From Microlunatus sp. (GTDB lineage Bacteria > Actinomycetota > Actinomycetes > Propionibacteriales > Propionibacteriaceae): a DNA stretch of 32,308 nt. Position 1 is the stretch's first letter. Each line of letters opens with the position of its first letter. The notes under the pieces were generated by a model. That model was not told the DNA's origin, searched no databases, and saw only the letters and a program-made list of their open reading frames with translations. The position numbers were made by a program, and so were the translations under genes. The DNA lies in NCBI GenBank assembly GCA_030452945.1, contig JAKDLH010000009.1:1-32308 (forward strand). The letters run 5' to 3'. Positions 7,325 through 17,740 of this stretch are shown here, piece by piece.

Positions 7325-8815
7325 TCAGGCCAGCGCAATGCCGATGTACTTGGTCTCCAGGAACTCCTCGATCCCGACCGCGCCGCCCTCGCGCCCCAAG
7401 CCGGACTCCTTCATCCCACCGAATGGGGCGGCCGGGTTGGACACCACCCCCTGGTTCAGGCCGACCATCCCGCTCTCGATCGCCTCGGCGACGCGCAGGC
7501 CACGCCGCAGGTCGTTGGTGAAGACGTAGGCGACCAGGCCGTACGGGGTGTCGTTGGCGACGCGGATGGCCTCGGCTTCGTCGTGGAACGGCGTCACCGG
7601 GGCGACCGGCCCGAAGATCTCCTCACCGGCCATCAAGGCGTCGGTCGACACGTTGCTGAGCACCGTCGGCGGGTAGAAGTAACCCTTGCCGTCCGGGATC
7701 TCCCCGCGCAGCACCGTCGTGGCACCTCGCTCCACGGCGTCATTGACCAGTCCGCTGATCTTGTCGAGGGCCGCCTGATCGATCATCGGCCCGAGCCGAA
7801 CGCCGTCATCGGTGCCCGGTCCGACCTTCAGCTTTCCCATCTCGGCCGCCAGCCTCTCGGCGAACGCGTCCATCACCGTGTCCTGTACGTAGATGCGGTT
7901 CGCCGCCGTACAGGCCTCGCCACCGTTGCGCATCTTGGCCTGCATGGCCCCGGCGACCGCCTCGTCGAGGTCAGCGTCGTCGAAGACGATGAAGGGCGCG
8001 TTGCCACCCAGCTCCAGCGAGGTCCGCACGACCTTGTCCGCCGCTTGCTCCAGCAGGACCTTGCCGATCTTCGTCGATCCGGTGAAGGAGAGTTTGCGCA
8101 CCTGACCGGACCGGATCAGCGGCTCCGCCACGCCAGCGGCGTCGGTGGTCGGCACCAGATTGACCACCCCGTCAGGCACGCCGACCTCGACCAGGATGCC
8201 GAAGAGCGCCAACATGGACAGTGGGGTCTGCTGGGCGGGTTTCACCACGCTGGTGCATCCGGCTGCGATAGCCGGACCGAGCTTGCGGGTGCCCATGGCC
8301 ATCGGGAAGTTCCACGGCGTGATCAGCAGCGCCGGCCCGACCGGCTGCTTGGTAGTCAGGAAGCGAGCGCCGCCCCCTGGTGCCACCTGGTAGTCACCTC
8401 TGATCCGGACCGCCTCCTCGGCGAAGTGCCGGAAGAACTCGGCGGCGTAGGCGATCTCACCCTTGGCCTCGGCCAGCGGCTTGCCCATCTCCAGGGTCAT
8501 CACCAGGGCGAGATCATCGATCCGCTCGTGCAGCAACTCGAACGCCGCCATCAGCAGGTCGGCCCGGTGCCGTGGACTGGAGGCGGCAAACTCAGCCTGG
8601 GCCGCCACAGCCGCTTGCAGGGCCGCCGCGCCGTCCTCCGGTGAGGCGTCGGCGACTGCCGCCAGCACCTGGCCGGTGGCGGGGTCCACGACGTCGAAGG
8701 TCCTGGCGCCCGCCGCGTTCTGCCATCGGCCACCGATCAGCAGTCGCTTGGGAACAGCGCTGACCACGCGGTCCGCGCTGATGTGGACCGGGGCGATATC
8801 GGTCTGGGTCGACAC
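7325..8815 (-). CDS. NAD(P)-dependent aldehyde dehydrogenase (succinate-semialdehyde/DoeC-like)
   Basis: The 496-residue protein is a full-length aldehyde dehydrogenase: cofactor site PWNFPMAM and SVVKPAQQTP, SFTGSTKIG, general base Glu in TSLELGGNAP (about 268), catalytic Cys in NGGEACTAANR (about 302) and EEIFGPVAPV. It resembles GabD-type semialdehyde dehydrogenases; DoeC of ectoine breakdown, which oxidises aspartate semialdehyde to aspartate, belongs to this broad group. GTG 8815 has a good AGAAGGGA ribosome site. It diverges from the class III aminotransferase, and the TTGTCAACAA palindrome lies between them. That pairing suggests transamination to a semialdehyde followed by oxidation. 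GABA breakdown is the alternative reading for this pair. Confidence 0.88.
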   Translation of the reverse strand: MSTQTDIAPVHISADRVVSAVPKRLLIGGRWQNAAGARTFDVVDPATGQVLAAVADASPEDGAAALQAAVAAQAEFAASSPRHRADLLMAAFELLHERIDDLALVMTLEMGKPLAEAKGEIAYAAEFFRHFAEEAVRIRGDYQVAPGGGARFLTTKQPVGPALLITPWNFPMAMGTRKLGPAIAAGCTSVVKPAQQTPLSMLALFGILVEVGVPDGVVNLVPTTDAAGVAEPLIRSGQVRKLSFTGSTKIGKVLLEQAADKVVRTSLELGGNAPFIVFDDADLDEAVAGAMQAKMRNGGEACTAANRIYVQDTVMDAFAERLAAEMGKLKVGPGTDDGVRLGPMIDQAALDKISGLVNDAVERGATTVLRGEIPDGKGYFYPPTVLSNVSTDALMAGEEIFGPVAPVTPFHDEAEAIRVANDTPYGLVAYVFTNDLRRGLRVAEAIESGMVGLNQGVVSNPAAPFGGMKESGLGREGGAVGIEEFLETKYIGIALA

Positions 8816-8868
8816 AGGATGTCCCTTCTGAACCCACCGACGGCAACGCGGCGGTGGGAGATACGCTG

Positions 8869-8880
8869 ATTGTCAACAAC
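8869..8880. promoter_or_regulatory. Candidate GntR/FCD operator, site 2
   Basis: ATTGTCAACAAC lies between the divergent dehydrogenase and aminotransferase genes. Its core TTGTCAACAA is identical to site 1. A TACGCT hexamer (8862-8867) just upstream could be a plus-strand -10 element, which would place the palindrome on the transcription start. Binding by the GntR protein at 6010 is inferred. Confidence 0.6.
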
Positions 8881-8897
8881 TTACCAAAGGGGTTTTC

Positions 8898-10148
8898 GTG
8901 GCCGAACTCTCACAGATTCTCCGGCAGGCGACTGGTGTCGTCGCAGCCCGCGGCGAGGGTGTCTACCTGTACGACGAGGACGATCGACAGTATCTGGACT
9001 TCACCGCTGGTATCGGGGTGACCAGCACCGGGCACTGCCACCCCAAGGTGGTGGCGGCCGCACAGGACCAGGTGGGCAAGTTGATCCATGCCCAGTACAC
9101 GACGGTGATGCACCGCCCGCTGCTGACGTTGGTGGACCGGATGTCTGAGGTGCTGCCCGCCGGTTTGGACCGGATGTTCTTCACCAACTCCGGCTCGGAG
9201 GCGATCGAAGCGGCCCTGCGACTCACCCGGCAGGCGACCGGCCGACCCAATGTGATCGTCTTCCACGGCGGTTTCCACGGCCGGACTGTGGCCGCTGGCA
9301 GCATGACCACATCAGGCACCAAGTTCCGATCGGGGTTCAGCCCGCTGATGGGCGGGGTGCACATCGCGCCCTTCCCCGATCCCGGACACTTCGGCTGGCC
9401 CGTCGAGGAGGCGACCGACTTCGCCCTCAAACAGCTCGACTACCTGCTGCAGACCGTGTCGGCGCCGGCCGACACCGCTGCGTTCTTCGTCGAGCCGGTG
9501 CTCGGCGAAGGCGGCTACGTGCCGGGGAACGAGCGGTTTTTCGCCGGTCTGCGGGAGCGGGCCGACCGCCACGGCATCTGCTTGGTGATCGACGAGGTGC
9601 AGACAGGTTTCGGCCGGACGGGACGATTCTGGGGTCACGACCACTTCGCCGTGAACCCGGACGTGCTGGTGATCGCCAAGGGCATCGCCTCCGGTTTCCC
9701 GCTGTCCGCGATCGCCGCCAGCTCGGACCTGATGGACAAGGCGTGGCCCGGATCGCAGGGCGGCACCTACGGCGGCAACATCGTGGCCTGTGCGGCAGCC
9801 TGCGCCACCCTGGACGTGATCGAAGAAGAGAAGCTCGTCCAGAATGCCGCGGACCGGGGAGCGGAATTGAAGTCCGCCCTGACCGAGGTCGCCCGAAAGC
9901 ACGACCGGATCACCGACGTCCGCGGCCTCGGTCTGCTGATCGGCAACGAGTTCCGCGACCACGACGGAAACCCCGACGGGGCCGCCGCGACCGCCGCCCA
10001 GCAGGAGGCGGCGCGACGTGGATTGCTGCTGTTGACCTGCGGCCCCTGGGGGCAGGTCGTTCGGTTCATCCCGGCCCTGGTGGTCAGCTCGGCTCAGGTC
10101 ACCGACGCAGCAGGCATCTGGGCCGACGCCGTGGCGGCAACCGGCTGA
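8898..10148 (+). CDS. Class III PLP aminotransferase (GABA/diaminobutyrate type, DoeD-like)
   Basis: The 416-residue enzyme is a class III (omega-)aminotransferase. Markers are GIGVTSTGHCHPKVV, FFTNSGSEAIEAALRLTR, FHGGFHGRT, the cofactor Asp in IDEVQTGFGRTG (Asp about 232) and the PLP lysine in VLVIAKGIASGFPLSAI (Lys about 261). Members transfer terminal amino groups, e.g. from 4-aminobutyrate, ornithine or 2,4-diaminobutyrate. Beside a semialdehyde dehydrogenase and an ectoine-hydrolase-like gene it fits DoeD: diaminobutyrate to aspartate semialdehyde. GTG 8898 is preceded by AAAGGGG. The last nine codons including the stop are duplicated exactly just downstream. GABA aminotransferase remains possible. 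Confidence 0.9.
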   Translation: MAELSQILRQATGVVAARGEGVYLYDEDDRQYLDFTAGIGVTSTGHCHPKVVAAAQDQVGKLIHAQYTTVMHRPLLTLVDRMSEVLPAGLDRMFFTNSGSEAIEAALRLTRQATGRPNVIVFHGGFHGRTVAAGSMTTSGTKFRSGFSPLMGGVHIAPFPDPGHFGWPVEEATDFALKQLDYLLQTVSAPADTAAFFVEPVLGEGGYVPGNERFFAGLRERADRHGICLVIDEVQTGFGRTGRFWGHDHFAVNPDVLVIAKGIASGFPLSAIAASSDLMDKAWPGSQGGTYGGNIVACAAACATLDVIEEEKLVQNAADRGAELKSALTEVARKHDRITDVRGLGLLIGNEFRDHDGNPDGAAATAAQQEAARRGLLLLTCGPWGQVVRFIPALVVSSAQVTDAAGIWADAVAATG

Positions 10149-10175
10149 GCCGACGCCGTGGCGGCAACCGGCTGA
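10122..10175 (+). repeat. Perfect 27-bp tandem duplication of the aminotransferase gene end
   Basis: Bases 10122-10148, which encode the last eight residues (ADAVAATG) and the TGA stop, are repeated exactly at 10149-10175. The first copy keeps the stop, so the protein is unaffected. It looks like a recent slippage event; a function is not evident. Confidence 0.9.
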
Positions 10176-10229
10176 GCCTGCGTTCGCCTTGCTCAATGGC
10201 CTGTCGTCCCAAGAAGCAGACAGCGAGGG

Positions 10230-10281
10230 ACCCAGATCCAAGCAACGGTCGGTCACTGCCGAGCGTCGCTTGGATCTGGGT
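10230..10281. terminator. 14-bp perfect inverted repeat between convergent genes
   Basis: ACCCAGATCCAAGC (10230-10243) is the exact reverse complement of 10268-10281, with a 24-nt spacer. It lies between the convergent class III aminotransferase and transporter genes, so a bidirectional terminator is likely. The loop is long and there is no U-tract, so a repeat-element remnant is the alternative. Confidence 0.5.
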
Positions 10282-10291
10282 TCTCGTCCGC

Positions 10292-11689
10292 TCAGCCCGT
10301 GGCCGGATTCGGCCGCCCCGGGCGTCGTCCGGCCGGACGCGAGATGACGCCCGGGATCCCGCGGCCGCGCAGCGACGCTCCCGCGGTCTCGGTGACGAAG
10401 TAGAGCGCGACCATGCCCACCAGGCAGGCACCCATCATGTAGAACGCCGGGAACAAGACGTTGCCGGTGGCTTGGATCGCCGCCTCGTTGACCAGCGGGG
10501 CGGTCCCGCCGAACAGTGACGTCGAGACGTTGTAGGCGATGGCGAACCCGGCGAACCGCACGTGGGTGGGGAACATGGCCGGGAACGTCGCCGAGATGGT
10601 GGCCAGCTGGGCCACGTAGAGCAAGCCGAGTACGGCGAAGCCGACAATCGCCCCGACGAAACCGGTCGCCATCAAGATGTACATCGGGATGGCCATCACG
10701 AACAGCCCGATCAGCGAGAACCACCACATCGGCTTGCGTCCGACCCGGTCCGACAGGCCGCCGGCGATCGGGATGAAGATCAACATGATCAGCTGCCCGA
10801 TGATGGGGATCAGCAGCGAGCCGTTCGAACTGAGTCCGATCTCCCCCTCGAGGTAGGTGGGCATGTAGCTCAGCAGGGTGTAGTTGCACACGTTCAAGGC
10901 GATCACCAGCCCGCCGAGCAGCAGCAGCGGTTTCCAGTACCCGACGATGAGGTCCTTCAGCGCTGTCGTCGCCTGGGACTCGGCCGCGCCCTGCTCCTCC
11001 AGGTCGCGGAACACGGGCGTGTCCTCCATCCGGTTCCGCAGGTACAGGCCGATCAGACCGAGCGGCAGCGCCACGAAGAAGGGCAGCCGCCAGCCCCACG
11101 CGCCCATCGCTTCGGTGCCGACCACCAGCGAGGTCCCCAGCATCAGCAGCGCACCGAACGAGAAGCCGGTGATGGTGCCGAATTCCAGGAAGCTGCCGAA
11201 GAAGCCGCGCCGCTTGTCCGGGGCGTACTCGGCCATGAACGTGGCCGCACCGCCGTATTCGCCGCCGGTGGAGAAACCCTGGATCATCCGCAACAGGATG
11301 ACGATGACGGTCGCCCAGATCCCGATGCTGTCGTGGCTGGGAATCAGCCCGACCAAGAAGGTGGCCACCGACATCAAGATGATGGTCATCGACAGGATCG
11401 TCTTGCGGCCCAGCCGATCACCCAGCGGTCCCCAGACCAGCCCACCCAGCGGGCGGACCAGGAACGAGATGGCGAACGTGGCCAAGGCCAGCAGCGTGGC
11501 CTGAGCGGCATTGCCGGGGAACAACGCCGCCGATATGTAGGTGACCCCGTAGGCGTAGATGCCGTAGTCGAACCACTCGGTGGCGTTGCCGAGGGCGGAC
11601 GCCGCCACAGCCTTTCGCAGGGTCTTCGCGTCGACGTCGGCTACTGCTCCAGTTGCGGCTGCGGTTTCTTCGGATGGCTCTGAGCTCAT
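10292..11689 (-). CDS. MFS transporter, metabolite:H+ symporter (ProP-like)
   Basis: The 465-residue integral membrane protein has about 12 hydrophobic segments and the sugar-porter/MHS signatures: SALGNATEWFDYGIYAYG in TM1, GPLGDRLGRKTIL between TM2 and TM3, RMIQGFSTGGEYGGAATFMAEYAP in TM4-5 and GGLSDRVGRKPMW in the central loop. This subfamily includes ProP, which imports proline, betaine and ectoine, and ShiA- or KgtP-like organic acid symporters. ATG 11689 has an AGGAGAC ribosome site; upstream reading-frame sequence is not protein-like. A TTGTCTACAA palindrome lies 87 bp upstream, tying it to the GntR regulon. Ectoine or a related solute is the likely cargo by context. No long osmosensing coiled coil is seen at the C terminus, so a nutritional rather than osmotic role fits better. 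Confidence 0.88.
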   Translation of the reverse strand: MSSEPSEETAAATGAVADVDAKTLRKAVAASALGNATEWFDYGIYAYGVTYISAALFPGNAAQATLLALATFAISFLVRPLGGLVWGPLGDRLGRKTILSMTIILMSVATFLVGLIPSHDSIGIWATVIVILLRMIQGFSTGGEYGGAATFMAEYAPDKRRGFFGSFLEFGTITGFSFGALLMLGTSLVVGTEAMGAWGWRLPFFVALPLGLIGLYLRNRMEDTPVFRDLEEQGAAESQATTALKDLIVGYWKPLLLLGGLVIALNVCNYTLLSYMPTYLEGEIGLSSNGSLLIPIIGQLIMLIFIPIAGGLSDRVGRKPMWWFSLIGLFVMAIPMYILMATGFVGAIVGFAVLGLLYVAQLATISATFPAMFPTHVRFAGFAIAYNVSTSLFGGTAPLVNEAAIQATGNVLFPAFYMMGACLVGMVALYFVTETAGASLRGRGIPGVISRPAGRRPGRPNPATG

Positions 11690-11775
11690 GCGTGTCTCCT
11701 CGCCGTAGCAACCACTCCGCGCCTTAACGGACAGTCCGTCGCGGACGCGGCCGGGCGCACGGTCCCGGTCGTAGT

Positions 11776-11787
11776 TTTGTCTACAAT
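11776..11787. promoter_or_regulatory. Candidate GntR/FCD operator, site 3
   Basis: TTTGTCTACAAT (11776-11787) contains the core TTGTCTACAA, one base different from sites 1 and 2. It is about 87 bp upstream of the transporter ATG on the minus strand. Another exact palindrome, ACGGAC-A-GTCCGT, lies nearer the gene at 11727-11739 and could bind a second factor. Confidence 0.5.
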
Positions 11788-11873
11788 CCCACACCGTAGG
11801 CCCCAGCGGCGAGAAAGCGCTAGAGGTGCGGGCCCGGACGGACCGATAGTTGTCATCCGGTGACGGTCTCCGC

Positions 11874-11891
11874 CCGCGCCGATAGGCGCGG
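11874..11891. terminator. GC-rich hairpin downstream of tyrS
   Basis: CCGCGCC (11874-11880), a GATA loop and GGCGCGG (11885-11891) form a 7-bp stem, 35 bp beyond the tyrS stop. There is no U-tract, which is common in actinomycetes. It also separates tyrS from the transporter promoter. Confidence 0.45.
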
Positions 11892-11925
11892 CTGGAACTG
11901 GCTTGTCCGGTAGCCGAATTCGTGC

Positions 11926-13191
11926 TCAGCCGCGAGTCAGCACCACCGCACCCACCGTGCGCTTCCCGCGTCGCGCCACCACGAACCGGTCGTGCAAGAC
12001 GTCGGTCGCCGCCAAGGCCGCATCCGGATCACTGACCCGGACATTGTTCACGTACGCACCGCCTTCGGCGACCGCACGACGGGCTGCCGACCGGCTGCTC
12101 AGCACGCCACTGGTGACCAGCACGTCCAGCAGACTCGGTCGTGGCTCCAGCGGCAACGACCGGGCACCGATCTCGGTGACCGCGTCCGCGAGCACGTCCG
12201 CCGGCACCTCATCAAGACTCCCGCGGCCGAACAACGACGCGGCCGCCTGGACGGCGGCGTCCCGGGCCTGCCGGGAGTGCACCAGCGCGGTCACGTCGTC
12301 CGCCAGGGCCTTCTGCGCCGCACGACGCTCCGGCTCGGTGGAAGTGAGCCGAGCCAATTCCTCGATCTCGGCGCGGGGGCGCTCGCTGAACACCTTGAGG
12401 TACTCGACCACTTTGGCGTCCTCGGCGTTGAGGAAGAACTGGTGGAACGCGTACGGCGACGTCATCGACGGATCGAGCCACACCGTGCCGGACTCGGTCT
12501 TGCCGAACTTGGTCCCGTCCGCCTTGGTCAGCAGCGGGGTCGCCAGGGCGTGCACGTGCGTCCCGTCCGCCCGGCGCAGCAGTTCGACGCCGGCGGTGAT
12601 ATTCCCCCACTGGTCGCTGCCACCGAACTGCAGGGTGCAGCCGTACGTGCGGTTCAGCTGCAGGTAGTCCAGGGACTGCAGCAGCACGTAGGAGAACTCG
12701 GTGTAGGAGATGCCCTCTTCCAGGCGTGCCTTCACCACCTCACGGGCCAGCATCCGGTTCACCGGGAAGTGCTTGCCGATGTCGCGGAGGAAGTCCAGCA
12801 CCGGCAGGCCGGAGGTCCAGTCCAAGTTGTTGACCACCCGGGCGGCACTCGGGCCGTCGAAGTCGAGGAAGCCGGCCACCTGACGCTGAATGCCGGCGAC
12901 CCAGTCGGCCACGGTCTCCTTGCTGTTGAGCACCCGTTCGGCCGTGGTCTTGGGATCACCGATCAATCCGGTGGAACCACCGACCAGCAGCAGCGGTCGG
13001 TGCCCCGCCCGCTGCAGGGCCCGCGACACCATCAGCTGGACCAGGTTGCCCATGTGGAGGCTGGGCGCCGTTGGATCGAAGCCCACGTAGAAGGTGACCG
13101 GGTCAGCCTCCAGGTGCGCGTCCAGCGCCGCCTCATCGGTGGAGTTCGCCAGCAGACCGCGCCACCTCAACTCGTCGAGGACTCCACTCAT
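11926..13191 (-). CDS. tyrS: Tyrosyl-tRNA synthetase
   Basis: The 421-residue protein charges tRNA-Tyr. It has the class I HIGH-type motif SLHMGN (residues 45-49 region), the tyrosine pocket VGFDPTAPS, QFGGSDQWGNI, the KMSKS-type loop KFGKT (228-232) and a C-terminal S4 RNA-binding domain (about 350-421, SRSAARRAVAEGGAYVNN). This is the TyrS1 long form with standard length. ATG 13191 gives the usual N terminus. It follows argH on the same strand with a 70-bp spacer that contains an 18-bp tandem duplication, a gene order common in actinomycetes. Confidence 0.97.
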   Translation of the reverse strand: MSGVLDELRWRGLLANSTDEAALDAHLEADPVTFYVGFDPTAPSLHMGNLVQLMVSRALQRAGHRPLLLVGGSTGLIGDPKTTAERVLNSKETVADWVAGIQRQVAGFLDFDGPSAARVVNNLDWTSGLPVLDFLRDIGKHFPVNRMLAREVVKARLEEGISYTEFSYVLLQSLDYLQLNRTYGCTLQFGGSDQWGNITAGVELLRRADGTHVHALATPLLTKADGTKFGKTESGTVWLDPSMTSPYAFHQFFLNAEDAKVVEYLKVFSERPRAEIEELARLTSTEPERRAAQKALADDVTALVHSRQARDAAVQAAASLFGRGSLDEVPADVLADAVTEIGARSLPLEPRPSLLDVLVTSGVLSSRSAARRAVAEGGAYVNNVRVSDPDAALAATDVLHDRFVVARRGKRTVGAVVLTRG

Positions 13192-13209
13192 CTGGTTCGT
13201 ACCACCTTC

Positions 13210-13245
13210 TGTTCTACTCGATCCGGCTGTTCTACTCGATCCGGC
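13210..13245 (-). repeat. Perfect 18-bp tandem duplication in the argH-tyrS spacer
   Basis: TGTTCTACTCGATCCGGC occurs at 13210-13227 and again at 13228-13245 with no mismatch. It is just upstream of tyrS. It changes the spacing of any tyrS leader; no hairpin or tRNA-sensing element was recognised. Confidence 0.9.
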
Positions 13246-13261
13246 CCGACCTTATTGTTCA

Positions 13262-14854
<1,593 letters not shown>

Positions 14855-14904
14855 TCATCCGCCCAGATGTGGTTCTTGCTCCCAAACTGCTGGGGCGCCG
14901 ACCA

Positions 14905-15432
14905 TCAGCACCCATCGTCGCGGCGCCCGCCCTGGCTCATCTGGAGGAGGCGCTCGGCGATGTCGGTTCCGCCGGTCGGGTCGCGCGCGATCAGCAGGAT
15001 CGTGTCGTCGCCGCCGATGGTGCCGAGGATGCTGTCCCAGGCGACCCGGTCGATCGCGGACGCGAAGTACTGGGCGGCCCCAGGTGGGGTCCGCAGCACC
15101 ACCAGGTTGGCCGACGCCTCCGCCGATACCAGCACCTCGCCGCACAGCCTGCTCAGTCGGGCCTCGAACGTGGCGAACTCCCCCACCTGCGGAGTCCGAT
15201 CGCCGCCGTCGGCCGGGACGGCGTAGACCAGATGCCCTTGCTGGCCGCGCACGCGGACGGCGCCGACCTCGACCAGATCCCGAGACAGCGTGCCCTGCGT
15301 GACCTGGATTCGCTCCAGCGACAACAGTTCGGCCAGCTCCGACTGCGACCGGACCGGATGCTGCTCGAGGATGGCGATGATCTGCGCCTGACGGGCGGTC
15401 TTGGTGATCGGAGCACGAGCGGCAGACGTCAT
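14905..15432 (-). CDS. argR: Arginine repressor
   Basis: The 175-residue protein has an N-terminal winged helix (about 10-75, with SQSELAELL and TQGTLSRDL) and a C-terminal oligomerisation/arginine-binding domain ending in the conserved [14 protein letters not shown]. ArgR hexamers bound to arginine repress the biosynthetic operon at ARG boxes; a candidate lies at the argC promoter. ATG 15432 follows the argD stop by 4 bp, so translation is coupled. argF normally lies between argD and argR but is missing. Confidence 0.95.
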   Translation of the reverse strand: MTSAARAPITKTARQAQIIAILEQHPVRSQSELAELLSLERIQVTQGTLSRDLVEVGAVRVRGQQGHLVYAVPADGGDRTPQVGEFATFEARLSRLCGEVLVSAEASANLVVLRTPPGAAQYFASAIDRVAWDSILGTIGGDDTILLIARDPTGGTDIAERLLQMSQGGRRDDGC

Positions 15433-15436
15433 CGGC

Positions 15437-16672
15437 TCACCGATGACCTCGGTCGTCGATCAGGGCGGGCAGCGCTGCCACGAACCCCCGCAACTGGTCG
15501 GTGGTGACGATGAGCGGCGGGGCGAGCCGGAGCACGTCAGGGCGGGGAGCATTGACGATGAAGCCGGCATCCAGGGCGGCGTCGGCGACCCGGGCCGCGA
15601 TCGGCTGCGCCAGCGTGATGCCGCGGAGCAGCCCCCGGCCGCGGACCCCGGTGATCATCGGATGATTCAGCGCGGTGATCTCTGCGACCAGCAGCTCACC
15701 CAGCTCCTTGGCCCGCTGGAGCAGACCGTCTCGCTCGATCACCGCGATCACCGCCAGCCCGGCGATCGCGGCGACCGGGTTCCCGCCGAAGGTGCTGCCG
15801 TGACTGCCCGGGCCAAGCAGCCCGGCTGCCCCATCAAGGGCCAGGCAAGCGCCGATCGGGAAGCCGTTACCCAGTCCCTTGGCCACGGTGACGATGTCGG
15901 CCCGGACGCCGGCGTCGACGTGCACCAGCCAACTGCCCGTCCGCCCCATTCCGGTCTGTACCTCGTCGATCCACAGCAGCGCCCCGTGTGCGTCGCAGAT
16001 CGCCCGCGCCCGAGCGAGGTAGTCCGCCGGGGGCACGACGACGCCGTTCTCCCCTTGGATCGGTTCGAGCACCACCGCGGCGGTCTGGTCGTCGACCACG
16101 GCCGCCAGCGCGGCTGGGTCCCCGTACGGCACGAAGACCACGTCGCCGGGCAGCGGGGCGAACGGGTCCCGGTACTTCGGGTTGTGGGTGATGGCCAGCG
16201 CACCCAGCGAACGTCCGTGAAAGGCGCCTTCGGTGGAGATGATCTTGGTCCGGCCCGTTCCGCGGGTGATCTTGAACGCCGCCTCGTTCGCCTCGGTACC
16301 GGAGCTGGTGAAGAACACCTTCGCCTCCCCGGGCGCGGCGACCATGGCGGTCAGCCGCTCCGCCAGCGCCACCTGCGCCGGGGTGGCGAAGAAGTTCGAG
16401 ACGTGGCCCAGGGTCGCGATCTGACTGGTGATCGCGGCCAGGATCGTCGGGTGCGCGTGCCCGAGCGCGGTGACCGCCAGTCCCGAGAGCAGATCGAGGT
16501 ACTTGTCTCCGTCGGCATCCCAGACGTGGACCCCCTCACCCCGCACGAACACCCGCTTGGGCACCCCGAAGGTGGGCAGCACGCTGCGCCGGTAGCGCTG
16601 CAGCACGGCGGCCGAACCGACGGGTGTCGCTCCGGCCAGCTGGTGGGTGATCGCCATCGCCGCGGCGGTCAT
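15437..16672 (-). CDS. argD: Acetylornithine aminotransferase
   Basis: The 411-residue class III PLP enzyme converts N-acetylglutamate 5-semialdehyde to N-acetylornithine. Motifs: [53 protein letters not shown], the cofactor Asp in [13 protein letters not shown] and the PLP lysine in [16 protein letters not shown]. The open frame runs far upstream inside argB, but ATG 16672 overlaps the argB stop (ATGA) and gives the normal length, so it is the start. It is a distant homologue of the catabolic aminotransferase at 8898. Confidence 0.96.
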   Translation of the reverse strand: MTAAAMAITHQLAGATPVGSAAVLQRYRRSVLPTFGVPKRVFVRGEGVHVWDADGDKYLDLLSGLAVTALGHAHPTILAAITSQIATLGHVSNFFATPAQVALAERLTAMVAAPGEAKVFFTSSGTEANEAAFKITRGTGRTKIISTEGAFHGRSLGALAITHNPKYRDPFAPLPGDVVFVPYGDPAALAAVVDDQTAAVVLEPIQGENGVVVPPADYLARARAICDAHGALLWIDEVQTGMGRTGSWLVHVDAGVRADIVTVAKGLGNGFPIGACLALDGAAGLLGPGSHGSTFGGNPVAAIAGLAVIAVIERDGLLQRAKELGELLVAEITALNHPMITGVRGRGLLRGITLAQPIAARVADAALDAGFIVNAPRPDVLRLAPPLIVTTDQLRGFVAALPALIDDRGHR

Positions 16673-17694
16673 GATCGGTCCCCGGTTGCGGTCGGCGTGG
16701 GACGAGGCGGGTGTATCGGTAGCTGGCCGAACTCGCCGTTGGCGACCTCGTGCGGCGGGATACCCTGCTCGGCGGAGAACACTCGGCTGCCCAGTCGGAC
16801 CAACCCGTCCTGGGTGACCATGGTGCCGATACCGGCGTTGGTAAAGATCTCCAGCAGCAGCGCGTGCGGCACCCGACCGTCGGTCACCGTCGCCCGGGTC
16901 AGCCCACCTTCGACAGCCCGGCGGCAGGCCTCCATCTTGGGCACCATGCCGGACTCCAGACTCGGCATCAGCTCCGCCAGCTCCGAGGCCGAGAGCTCCT
17001 TGATCACCGTGTCGCTGTTCGGCCAGTCCGCGTACAGCCCGTCGACGTCGGTGAGCACGACCAGTCTCTCGGCCTGCAGGGCGACCGCCAGGGCGGCCGC
17101 CGCCGTGTCGGCGTTGACGTTGTGGACCTCGCCGTTCAGGTCGGGGGCGATGCCGGCGACCACCGGCACCCATCCGGACTCGATCAGACTCTTGATCGCC
17201 TCGGTGTTGACGGCGACCACGTCGCCGACCAGCCCGAGGTCGACCTCTTCGCCGTTGATGATCGCGCCGCGCCGCTCGGCCACGAAGAGGCCCCCGTCTT
17301 CACCCGACATCCCCACGGCGAGACTGCTGTGCCGGTTGATCAGACCCACCAGCTCCCGGCCGACCTGGCCGACCAGCACCATGCGGACGACATCCATCGC
17401 CTCCGGACTGGTCACCCGCAATCCCCCTCGGAACTCTGAGGCGATGCCGAGACGCTGCAACATCTGAGAGATCTGCGGGCCGCCTCCGTGCACCACCACC
17501 GGATGGACACCGCAGCGCTTCATGAACACGATGTCCCGGGCGAACGCCCGCTTCAGCTGGTCGTCGATCATGGCGTTGCCGCCGTACTTGATCACCACGA
17601 TCTTGTTGGCGTAGGTCTCCATCCAGGGCAAGGCCTCGGTCAAGATGGACGCCTTCTCCACCAGGGAGAGCGACTGCGCGCCACGCGTAATCAT
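16669..17694 (-). CDS. argB: Acetylglutamate kinase
   Basis: The 341-residue amino-acid kinase phosphorylates N-acetylglutamate, the controlled step of the pathway. It shows the nucleotide/substrate loops [10 protein letters not shown] and [10 protein letters not shown], then NVNADTAA and [10 protein letters not shown], with a C-terminal [10 protein letters not shown]. The N-terminal helix (about 1-25) is the type found in arginine-inhibited hexameric enzymes. A tail of about 40 residues, Pro-rich and without recognisable motif, makes it longer than the usual 290-300. The ATG 17694 start has only a weak ribosome site. A short inverted repeat (TCGCAG, CTCG, CTGCGA at 17697-17712) lies just upstream in the 46-bp gap from argJ. 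Confidence 0.96.
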   Translation of the reverse strand: MITRGAQSLSLVEKASILTEALPWMETYANKIVVIKYGGNAMIDDQLKRAFARDIVFMKRCGVHPVVVHGGGPQISQMLQRLGIASEFRGGLRVTSPEAMDVVRMVLVGQVGRELVGLINRHSSLAVGMSGEDGGLFVAERRGAIINGEEVDLGLVGDVVAVNTEAIKSLIESGWVPVVAGIAPDLNGEVHNVNADTAAAALAVALQAERLVVLTDVDGLYADWPNSDTVIKELSASELAELMPSLESGMVPKMEACRRAVEGGLTRATVTDGRVPHALLLEIFTNAGIGTMVTQDGLVRLGSRVFSAEQGIPPHEVANGEFGQLPIHPPRPTPTATGDRS

Positions 17695-17740
17695 GTTCGC
17701 AGCTCGCTGCGAGGTTCGGCATTCGCTTCGCGGATACTGT

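Noticed and set aside
7319-8644. Long plus-strand open frame (441 codons) opposite the aldehyde dehydrogenase
   Set aside because: It is antisense to a gene with full catalytic motifs; its composition (Arg, Gly, His, Asp rich, no domain) is typical of a high-GC shadow frame.
9312-11099. 595-codon minus-strand frame over the aminotransferase end and transporter
   Set aside because: It overlaps two well supported genes in other frames and crosses the 27-bp duplication; low-complexity composition.
11727-11739. Exact palindrome ACGGAC-A-GTCCGT upstream of the transporter
   Set aside because: It may be an operator, but it occurs once in the spacers I inspected and GC-rich palindromes of this length arise by chance; mentioned only with operator site 3.
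13192-13261. T-box leader for tyrS
   Set aside because: The spacer is only 70 bp and mostly an 18-bp duplication, too short for a T-box.
15401-17467. Plus-strand open frame of 688 codons across argD/argB
   Set aside because: It lies antisense to argD and argB, which are intact and motif-complete; no recognisable domain.
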